DNA from: Fimisoma sp964619315
GTDB lineage: Bacteria; Bacillota; Clostridia; Peptostreptococcales; Anaerovoracaceae
Length of the DNA: 9,239 nt
Reading direction: 5' to 3'
Assembly (NCBI GenBank): GCA_964619315.1
Contig: CAZUEH010000032.1
Location: forward strand, 1-9,239
The notes under the pieces are model-generated. The model did no database searches, had not been told where the DNA came from, and was given only the letters and a program-made list of their open reading frames with translations. The number at the start of each line of letters is the position of its first letter. Positions within the stretch are counted from its first letter, which is position 1. This document shows, one piece after another, positions 1 through 4,476 of the stretch. Both the position numbers and the translations under genes were made by a program.

Positions 1-300
1 CTTTTCCGAAAGCCTCGTGAGATGGTCTTGGACATGATGAATAAGTACAAAAAGGAGCAACAGGAAAAGTCAATACTGGCGGCACAGCTTGCCGAACAAT
101 TAACCCACTCACAGGAAGTCGAAACAGACATCCGTGAGTGGATTTCTCTTATCCAAGGTTCAAAAGACATCGAAAGGCTTGACCGTGAACTGCTCATCAA
201 GCTGGTGGAGAAAATTGTGGTCGGGCAAAAATCCATGGTGGATGGAGTAGAACGGCAAGAAATCACCATTATTTACAACCTTGTGGGGCGGATTGATTGA
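1..300 (+). CDS. Large serine recombinase, C-terminal end only (partial)
   Basis: The frame is open from base 1 and stops with TGA at 298-300; the start lies outside the window. About 99 residues are visible. They are charged and helical, with a coiled-coil-like stretch (KYKKEQQEKS, then AAQLAEQL) and end in a beta-like tail (EITIIYNLVGRID). This is the usual C-terminus of large serine recombinases of clostridial conjugative or mobilizable elements (the TnpX/TndX-like group with a DUF4368-type tail). The catalytic serine domain and the zinc-ribbon DNA-binding domain would lie upstream and cannot be checked. Such recombinases excise and integrate their element at short attachment sites, and their gene often lies near one element end. 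Here the stop codon is followed directly by the first copy of the dispersed repeat. The family call rests on the tail alone; a prophage or cassette recombinase of the same family is equally possible. Confidence 0.75.
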   Translation, partial: LFRKPREMVLDMMNKYKKEQQEKSILAAQLAEQLTHSQEVETDIREWISLIQGSKDIERLDRELLIKLVEKIVVGQKSMVDGVERQEITIIYNLVGRID

Positions 301-389
301 CCGCCCTTTTGCAAGGATTGACTGGACTATTTTGGGTCTATAGTAAAAATGAGCAGAACCGATTCTGTAAGGAGCCGGTTCTGCTCATT
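301..389 (+). repeat. Dispersed repeat copy 1 (44-bp core plus hairpin)
   Basis: The core is 301-344 and contains TGCAAGGAT, the invariant CTGGAC and a TATAGT end. The hairpin arms are 348-361 and 376-389, with a 14-bp perfect stem and a 14-nt loop. The core starts at the base after the recombinase stop codon. Confidence 0.85.
340..389 (-). terminator. Probable terminator of the first XRE gene
   Basis: Read on the minus strand, the 14-bp stem of repeat copy 1 is followed by a run of five T (ATTTTTAC). This fits factor-independent termination of the minus-strand gene ending at 433. On the plus strand there is no T run, so it would not stop recombinase transcripts in the classical way. The other repeat copies lack this T run, so termination is probably not their common role. 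Confidence 0.5.
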
Positions 390-432
390 AAGGTTCTCAT
401 TATACCTGAAATCTGATTAGTACTGATACCTA

Positions 433-771
433 TCATTCCACTTCTTTCAGTAAATCTTCTGCAGATATGCCATAGAGCTTTGCCAGTGCAATTAGGTTTG
501 AAGTACTTGGGTCAGAGGCTCCGCTTTCCCACTTAGATACCGCTTGCCTGCTTACTCCAATTGTTTCTGATACGAACTCTTGTGTCATCTTACAGCGAGT
601 ACGATGTTCCTTTAATGCTTCTCCAAGAGATTTTCTTATCGTGGATTTTTCCTGCCGAACATCTTTTGATATTATATATTTCAAAAGAGCGCGGACAACG
701 AGTACGATCAAGCCAACAAAGACACATACCCATATCAAACTGAATACAATCATAATTGCAGTTACTTTCAT
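433..771 (-). CDS. Membrane-anchored XRE-family regulator (first copy)
   Basis: The product has 112 residues. Residues 4-26 form one strongly hydrophobic helix followed by basic residues (RALLKYI), so the C-terminal part should face the cytoplasm. Residues 49-110 form an HTH_3/XRE domain (TQEFVSETIGVSRQAVSKWE, then LAKLYGISAEDLL). The start is ATG at 771-769, with AAAGGAGG at 788-781, 9 nt upstream. The likely role is a membrane-tethered DNA-binding regulator that responds to an envelope or membrane signal; the target is unknown. The gene at 1128-1478 is a paralogue: from RALLKYI to the end the two proteins agree at 69 of 86 positions, while the membrane helices have diverged. Both genes share an upstream element with fixed spacing, so auto- or cross-regulation is likely. 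It could also act as an immunity or control gene of a mobile element. Confidence 0.85.
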   Translation of the reverse strand: MKVTAIMIVFSLIWVCVFVGLIVLVVRALLKYIISKDVRQEKSTIRKSLGEALKEHRTRCKMTQEFVSETIGVSRQAVSKWESGASDPSTSNLIALAKLYGISAEDLLKEVE

Positions 772-819
772 ATTTAACTGCCTCCTTTCTTGTTAGCTAT
801 ATCCTATCAAAATGAACTG

Positions 820-866
820 GTTGCTACCACCAACTATCACGCAAATATCGGTTGCATTTCGGTAGC
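820..866 (-). promoter_or_regulatory. Conserved upstream element of the first XRE gene, phased GTTGC repeats
   Basis: Positions 830-866 match 1532-1568, upstream of the paralogous gene, at 30 of 37 bases with no gaps. GTTGC-type pentamers lie at 820, 851 and 862 (the last is GTAGC), so the intervals are 31 and 11 bp, exactly as in the second copy. An inverted CCAAC lies at 830. Direct repeats at about one and three helical turns look like an operator for an XRE protein. I could not assign a convincing -35/-10 pair. Confidence 0.6.
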
Positions 867-966
867 ATTAGAAGAACCCAATTTTTGAGCAGTAAGATTA
901 TACAAATAATTGGAAATTTAAATCCTTGTTGAAGCTTACCGCACCATATATTGCTTCAAATTTCGA

Positions 967-1050
967 CTGCCTTTATGCAAGGATGCTCTGGACTATTTTA
1001 GGCATATAACGAATCGAGAGCCACTACACATAAGAAATATGTAGTGGCTC
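967..1050 (+). repeat. Dispersed repeat copy 2 (44-bp core plus hairpin)
   Basis: The core is 967-1010, with TGCAAGGAT, CTGGAC and a TATAAC end. The hairpin arms are 1018-1028 and 1040-1050, an 11-bp perfect stem (GAGCCACTACA with TGTAGTGGCTC) and an 11-nt loop. The stem sequence is unrelated to copy 1 except for the first GAGC. Confidence 0.85.
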
Positions 1051-1127
1051 AAATTCAAGATTGGTTGGATTTTGTTGGTAAGTCTTTTGAGAGGACGTGT
1101 TCATTATCTTCCCAAGGTCAATATCAG

Positions 1128-1478
1128 TCACTCGACTTCCTTCAGCAAATCTTCTGCTGAGATACCGTACAACTTTGCGAGAGCCAAAAGATTTGAAGTG
1201 CTTGGGTCAGAAGTGCCGCTTTCCCATTTTGATACGGCTTGCCTACTGACACCGACACTTTCCGCTACAAACTCTTGCGTCATTTTGCAGCGAGTACGAT
1301 TTTTTTTCAATGCTTCACCAAGAGACCTTGATACCCTTTCTTTTTCCTTTCGCAAGCTACCGGAGCGAATATACTTCAGGAGCGCTCGTATAACTAGTAC
1401 AACAAGGATGATTATAACTGCTGCTATAGCAAGATATACCAAAAAACCTCCAAGTAAAAATGGAACACTAATATTCAT
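1128..1478 (-). CDS. Membrane-anchored XRE-family regulator (second copy)
   Basis: The product has 116 residues. Residues 6-31 are a single hydrophobic helix; residues 54-112 are an HTH_3/XRE domain with the recognition region GVSRQAVSKWESG. The start is ATG at 1478-1476, with CCTCC (GGAGG on the coding strand) at 1487-1491, 8 nt away. It differs from the gene at 433-771 at 17 of the last 86 residues. Most changes are in the juxtamembrane linker (residues 38-51) and the membrane helix, while the recognition helix is the same in both. The two regulators should therefore bind the same DNA but may sense different signals or form different dimers. The gene sits alone between repeat copies 2 and 3. 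I know of no named function for this architecture. Confidence 0.85.
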   Translation of the reverse strand: MNISVPFLLGGFLVYLAIAAVIIILVVLVIRALLKYIRSGSLRKEKERVSRSLGEALKKNRTRCKMTQEFVAESVGVSRQAVSKWESGTSDPSTSNLLALAKLYGISAEDLLKEVE

Positions 1479-1521
1479 TTTGTATGCCTCCTTTCCAAGG
1501 ACAGCTTAACAAAAAATCCTT

Positions 1522-1568
1522 GTTGCTTAAACCAACTATTGCGCAAAAATAAGTTGCATTTCAGTTGC
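1522..1568 (-). promoter_or_regulatory. Conserved upstream element of the second XRE gene, phased GTTGC repeats
   Basis: GTTGC occurs at 1522, 1553 and 1564 (intervals 31 and 11 bp) with an inverted CCAAC at 1532. Interval and order are the same as at 820-866. The centre contains TTGCGCAA, a short palindrome that is changed in the first copy, so the palindrome itself is probably not the conserved signal. Confidence 0.6.
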
Positions 1569-1708
1569 GTTTGAAATATAGTCAATTATTAAGCGGTGGA
1601 TTATATAAATTTGATCCCCTAAAATATATTTCGTTTGCTACTGTTTATAAAAATAATAAGAAGATTCCCAATAAAAGTTATAGTATCATATATTTCTGTT
1701 ATTTCCCA

Positions 1709-1792
1709 CTATACTTATGCAAGTATGGACTGGACGATACTTGGATTATGATATTGGAATAGGAAGTGGGCAACCAAGCCAAGGTTGCCCAC
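1709..1792 (+). repeat. Dispersed repeat copy 3 (44-bp core plus hairpin)
   Basis: The core is 1709-1752, with TGCAAGTAT, CTGGAC and a TATGAT end; its left part (1709-1717) is the least conserved of the five. The hairpin arms are 1766-1775 and 1783-1792 (GTGGGCAACC with GGTTGCCCAC), a 10-bp perfect stem and a 7-nt loop. Confidence 0.8.
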
Positions 1793-1851
1793 ACTTTCGT
1801 AGTAGTCAAGATCAGCTTTGGTAATACTACTTTATGTCATACTAAGGTATG

Positions 1852-2493
1852 TCATTTTTTTATTGTGATTGTACGGTTATTAATTTCAATAATATCTTCC
1901 TCTTTTAATTTCTTAAGCTCTCTAAATAGAGAAGGTCTTTGTACACCCAAATAATCTGCCAGTTGTCTTTTACTCATTGGAAGAAGAATTACCGAAGATT
2001 TCTGTATAATAGTTTGCTGTTTAAAATAATCCATAATATTTTCTCGAAGTGTTCTTTGAGTAAACATTGCTATCTTCTGATTTATTCCTTGCGAATTTTG
2101 TGAGATTGACTTTATATAGTGCAATGTAAAATTGTAATCATGCAAAAACTCCAAAACAGCATTTATGTCAATATGGATAATTTGACAATCTGTAAGACAA
2201 TAGATATTAAGAGGATAACTGTGGTTTTCACCAAATAATAAATTTGCTCCTATCACACTTCCCTGACTAAATTCAAACATCGTAGTTGCTGAGCCGTTAA
2301 TTGATAAAGAATACGCAACCAAACTCCCTGACAATACATTATCTAATGTACGGCAAGTTTCATTTGCATTATGGACGGTTGTACCTTTCATATAGTGCTT
2401 TTGATAAATATGATTACCTGCTATTAGTTTTTCTAAATCAGATTCCTTTATAGCTGAGAATAATGAAATGTTTCGTAAAATGTCAATATTCAT
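1852..2493 (-). CDS. Crp/Fnr-family transcriptional regulator
   Basis: The product has 213 residues. Residues 10-125 form a cNMP-binding-type beta barrel; a long dimer helix follows (about 127-160), and residues 170-212 form an HTH_Crp domain (MSKRQLADYLGVQRPSLFRE). The barrel lacks the conserved Arg-Ser/Thr phosphate-binding pair of cAMP receptors, and there is no N-terminal Cys cluster as in Fnr (Cys only at 47, 99 and 103), so the signal is neither obviously cAMP nor an Fnr-type iron-sulfur cluster. The start is ATG at 2493, with GGAGGG at 2507-2502. It is divergent from the permease-to-hcp operon, with a palindrome in the shared promoter region. Regulators of this family (HcpR-like) control hcp genes in other anaerobes and respond to nitrosative stress. 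That role fits by context, but I cannot prove orthology. Confidence 0.85.
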   Translation of the reverse strand: MNIDILRNISLFSAIKESDLEKLIAGNHIYQKHYMKGTTVHNANETCRTLDNVLSGSLVAYSLSINGSATTMFEFSQGSVIGANLLFGENHSYPLNIYCLTDCQIIHIDINAVLEFLHDYNFTLHYIKSISQNSQGINQKIAMFTQRTLRENIMDYFKQQTIIQKSSVILLPMSKRQLADYLGVQRPSLFRELKKLKEEDIIEINNRTITIKK

Positions 2494-2517
2494 GAATTAA
2501 GCCCTCCATTTAAAAAC

Positions 2518-2546
2518 ATTATATCAAAAAGAAATATTGGTGTCTA
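2518..2546 (-). promoter_or_regulatory. Promoter of the Crp/Fnr-type gene
   Basis: On the minus strand, TAGACA (2546-2541) and TATAAT (2523-2518) are separated by 17 bp, a near-consensus housekeeping promoter. The palindrome at 2522-2553 covers the -35 element and the spacer and reaches into the -10 element, which predicts autorepression. Confidence 0.6.
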
Positions 2547-2553
2547 TTTGATA
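2522..2553. promoter_or_regulatory. Palindromic operator candidate between divergent genes
   Basis: The arms TATCAAA (2522-2528) and TTTGATA (2547-2553) are perfect inverted repeats. Inward of them, AGA (2530-2532) pairs with TCT (2543-2545), and 2534 with 2541, giving 11 complementary positions of 16 around a centre at 2537.5. It overlaps the regulator's own promoter, and its centre lies near -42 of the operon promoter. It is the best candidate binding site of the divergent Crp/Fnr-type protein. Confidence 0.5.
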
Positions 2554-2573
2554 ATAAGAAACTACTTTATAAT
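2545..2573 (+). promoter_or_regulatory. Promoter of the permease-hcp operon, activator-type
   Basis: A perfect TATAAT lies at 2568-2573, but 17 bp upstream there is only TATTTG (2545-2550), a poor -35 element. With a transcription start near 2580, the palindrome centre falls at about -42. This is the usual position for Crp/Fnr-type activation that replaces a -35 element. Confidence 0.5.
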
Positions 2574-2604
2574 TAGGTTATCACAAAAAGAATGGAGGAT
2601 TCGT

Positions 2605-3087
2605 ATGGATATTTTTACAGTGGCAATGTGGATAGGAACGATTATATTCCTTTTGATTTCCTTGAAAAAGGATAAAACAAAGACAGTGAAAGCCCTTAAA
2701 ATGGCATTTGGTATGGGCAAGGGTATGTTGGGAAGCATATTATCAATTATTTTTTTAATTGGTTTAATTCTGACAATATTACCACCAGATAATATTGCCA
2801 AATTTGTAGGAAGTCAATCATTGTTTATAGCAACGGTGGGTTCGGCGGCATTTGGAACAATTACACTGATCCCTGCTTTTATTGCTTTTCCGCTTGTCGG
2901 TACACTGGTTGACGCTGGGGTTAGTATTGTTCCTTCCGTAGCATTTTTAACTACACTTACAATGGTAGGGATCGTAACATTTCCACTTGAAAAGCGTGAA
3001 TTTGGGCTTAAATTTACTGCTACCAGAAATGGATTAAGCTTTTTATTTGCCATAATTATCGCTATGGTAATGGGGGTGATTGTATGA
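2605..3087 (+). CDS. Permease half, COG0701 (DUF318/ArsP-like), N-terminal part
   Basis: The product has 160 residues and about five hydrophobic membrane segments (near 5-20, 38-60, 69-95, 100-125 and 138-160). The stretch with IPAFIAFPLVGTL resembles the Gly/Pro-rich core motif of COG0701 permeases, a family that includes ArsP-like organoarsenical efflux and SO_0444-like metal efflux proteins. I chose ATG 2605 because GGAGG lies at 2594-2598; the ATG at 2548 lies within the promoter and has no ribosome binding site. The stop overlaps the next start (ATGA at 3084-3087), so the two halves are translationally coupled and probably form one transporter. Full-length family members usually have both halves in one chain, so this is a split form. 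The substrate is unknown; the redox context suggests a stress-linked ion or small molecule. Confidence 0.8.
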   Translation: MDIFTVAMWIGTIIFLLISLKKDKTKTVKALKMAFGMGKGMLGSILSIIFLIGLILTILPPDNIAKFVGSQSLFIATVGSAAFGTITLIPAFIAFPLVGTLVDAGVSIVPSVAFLTTLTMVGIVTFPLEKREFGLKFTATRNGLSFLFAIIIAMVMGVIV

Positions 3088-3797
3088 AAATCTTAAAAAA
3101 AGCAAAAGATAATATCTTCTTGATATTGATTGCAACTTCCTATATCCTACTGTTTGTAATTAAACCAGATATGGGTGTCACATCAATTAAAAACAGTGCC
3201 TATTACATTAAAGAAATGCTTATGATAATGCCCGTGATATTTGTTCTTACGGCGCTTTTGGATACATGGATTGCAAAAGAAAAAATCACGAAATACTTAG
3301 GAAAAGAATCCAAAGTTAAAGGTATCATATTGTCGTTCGTTTTAGGCAGCATTTCTGCGGGACCGATATATGCAGCATTTCCTATGTGTGTCATGCTCCA
3401 CAAAAAGGGAGCTTCTGTACGAAACTTAGTTATAATTTTAAGTTCGTGGGCAGTAATAAAGGTTCCAATGCTGCTAAATGAAGCAAAATTTTTGGGAATA
3501 AAGTTTATGGCAATCCGTTGGGTGTTAACAGTAATTGCTATAGTAGTATTTTCGTGGATTGCTTCAAAGATTGTGAAAGACGAAGATATAGTACAGGAAG
3601 AAGAAAAAGCGGGTGGACTTATATTAAACAGAGGATCTTGCATGGGCTGTACATTGTGTACTAAAAAATATCCTGAGGTTTTTGGTATGCAAGGTAAAAA
3701 AGCATATATAAAAGCTTATGACTCTGAAATAGACAAAGAAAGGCTTAACCAAACAATATTAGCTTGTCCTGTTAGAGCCATTCATTTTAATGAATAA
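3084..3797 (+). CDS. Permease half, COG0701, with C-terminal [4Fe-4S] ferredoxin domain
   Basis: The product has 237 residues. Five membrane segments are visible (about 10-28, 44-63, 80-100, 112-131 and 142-164), including the family motif GPIYAAFP at 93-100, the counterpart of the core motif in the upstream half. A charged linker (164-176) leads to a ferredoxin-like domain at about 178-237, with Cys186-x2-Cys189-x2-Cys192 and, 36 residues on, Cys228-Pro. These four Cys can bind one [4Fe-4S] cluster. A ferredoxin on the cytoplasmic side suggests that transport is sensed or driven by electron transfer; this is inference. It overlaps the upstream half by 4 bp. Downstream, 141 bp with a hairpin and a possible promoter separate it from the cupin gene. 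Confidence 0.82.
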   Translation: MKILKKAKDNIFLILIATSYILLFVIKPDMGVTSIKNSAYYIKEMLMIMPVIFVLTALLDTWIAKEKITKYLGKESKVKGIILSFVLGSISAGPIYAAFPMCVMLHKKGASVRNLVIILSSWAVIKVPMLLNEAKFLGIKFMAIRWVLTVIAIVVFSWIASKIVKDEDIVQEEEKAGGLILNRGSCMGCTLCTKKYPEVFGMQGKKAYIKAYDSEIDKERLNQTILACPVRAIHFNE

Positions 3798-3798
3798 T

Positions 3799-3848
3799 TA
3801 AGAAATGTTGTAAAAGCAACGTACATTTCTTAGTATATGCGGTATAAT
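3799..3848 (+). promoter_or_regulatory. Hairpin/palindrome and possible internal promoter before the cupin gene
   Basis: TAAGAAATGT (3799-3808) and ACATTTCTTA (3823-3832) form a perfect 10-bp inverted repeat around a 14-nt centre; GTTG/CAAC can also pair inside. There is no T run, so it is not a classical terminator. A perfect TATAAT follows at 3843-3848 with a poor -35 (CGTACA, 3820-3825), which puts the palindrome near -40, as in the operon promoter. An internal regulated promoter for cupin-rubredoxin-hcp is possible; an mRNA stem that changes expression within the operon is the alternative. Confidence 0.4.
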
Positions 3849-3938
3849 TTAATCATTAGCTATTTTAACAATAAGGAATTATTGAATAATAACCCCCACA
3901 ATTCAAAACCTATTATAATAAAAGAGGAGATATATACA

Positions 3939-4253
3939 ATGATTGAGCAAATTCATGAGATGTCAACCGGAGATGAAAAAGCGATTGAAAGAGTAATTCA
4001 GGATGAAAATATTCATTATCTTCATATGGTCTTTAATAAGGAGGAAGGCCTCCCAGAACATTTCTCTAATTCCAACGTTTATATGACAGTGGTAAGAGGG
4101 ACTTTATCTATCGGGCTAAATGATCAAGAAGTTCACCAATATGATAAAGGAACTCTTTTGAAGATTCCTGTAAATACAAAGATGAATGTAAAAAATTTAT
4201 CCAAAAGTGTGCTTGAGTTAATTGTTGTAAAAGCACCGGCACCTTTGAAATAG
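3939..4253 (+). CDS. Small cupin-domain protein
   Basis: The product has 104 residues and is mostly beta strand. Residues 28-100 fit a single small cupin barrel (HMVFNKEEGLPEHF, then VVRGTLSIGL, then GTLLKIPVNTKMNVKN). The usual metal ligands are largely absent: where cupins have HxH, this has His41 followed by Phe-Ser, and the second-motif His is replaced. It is therefore more likely a binding or sensor cupin than an enzyme. I chose ATG 3939 because GAGGAG lies 9 nt upstream (3924-3929); the longer frame from 3837 begins before the -10 hexamer of the putative promoter and has no ribosome binding site. It lies 39 bp before the rubredoxin gene in the hcp operon. Function unknown. Confidence 0.75.
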   Translation: MIEQIHEMSTGDEKAIERVIQDENIHYLHMVFNKEEGLPEHFSNSNVYMTVVRGTLSIGLNDQEVHQYDKGTLLKIPVNTKMNVKNLSKSVLELIVVKAPAPLK

Positions 4254-4292
4254 TGAAAAAAAATTTATAATCATTGAAAGGAGGAGCAAATA

Positions 4293-4457
4293 ATGATAAA
4301 ATATGTATGTATCCCATGTGGATATATCTATGACCCACAAATAGGTGATCCAGATAGTGGAATAGCCCCTGGCACTGCGTTTGAAGATATCCCTGATAAT
4401 TGGGTTTGCCCAATTTGCTTTGTGGGTAAAGATGAGTTTGAACCAGTAAAGGAATAA
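4293..4457 (+). CDS. Rubredoxin (54 residues)
   Basis: A complete small rubredoxin: Cys6-x2-Cys9-Gly-Tyr and Cys39-Pro-x-Cys42 bind one iron, and the typical core is present (YIYDP, GIAPGT, FEDIPDNWVCP, GKDEFEP). The length is normal for the family. It is a cytoplasmic one-electron carrier. Directly upstream of hcp, with 19 bp between, it is a plausible electron donor to the hybrid cluster protein. The start is ATG 4293, with AAAGGAGGAG at 4278-4287. Unusual: the residue after the second Cys pair is Phe (CPICF) where rubredoxins nearly always have Gly; this could alter the loop over the iron site and the potential. The residues between the first pair (CIPC) are also uncommon. Confidence 0.95.
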   Translation: MIKYVCIPCGYIYDPQIGDPDSGIAPGTAFEDIPDNWVCPICFVGKDEFEPVKE

Positions 4458-4476
4458 TACGAAGGAGGGAACGATT

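Larger units (their letters stand above)
772..1127. other. Intergenic region between the two XRE genes
   Basis: It holds the ribosome binding site and phased GTTGC element of the first XRE gene (to 866), then about 100 bp (867-966) of A+T-rich DNA in which I see no gene, hairpin or promoter of note. Repeat copy 2 (967-1050) follows, then a short tail to the 3' end of the second XRE gene. Confidence 0.6.
1479..1851. other. Intergenic region between the second XRE gene and the Crp/Fnr-type gene
   Basis: It holds the phased GTTGC element (1522-1568), then about 140 bp (1569-1708) of very A+T-rich DNA without a supportable gene, and repeat copy 3 (1709-1792). Between 1793 and 1851, a short inverted pair CATAC/GTATG (1839-1852) and the direct repeat TATGTCAT are visible, with no clear role. 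Confidence 0.55.

Noticed and set aside
301..389. Repeat cores as ordinary housekeeping promoters
   Set aside because: TTGACT appears in copies 1 and 5 only, 15 bp from the -10-like hexamer, and is replaced by unrelated bases in the other copies.
1072..1509. A 145-codon plus-strand open frame opposite the second XRE gene
   Set aside because: It is the antisense shadow of a well-supported gene, has low-complexity composition and no ribosome binding site.
1839..1860. CATACTAAGGTATG followed by seven T as a plus-strand terminator
   Set aside because: The stem has only five pairs, the T run is inside the 3' end of the minus-strand regulator gene, and there is no plus-strand gene upstream to terminate.
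1852..2493. The Crp/Fnr-type protein as a true Fnr oxygen sensor
   Set aside because: There is no N-terminal Cys cluster; the only Cys are at 47, 99 and 103.
2548..2604. Upstream ATG for the first permease half
   Set aside because: It lies at the -35 region of the operon promoter, has no ribosome binding site and would add a charged extension; ATG 2605 has GGAGG.
3837..3938. Upstream ATG for the cupin gene
   Set aside because: It lies before the TATAAT at 3843-3848 and has no ribosome binding site; the extension has no cupin similarity, and ATG 3939 has GAGGAG.
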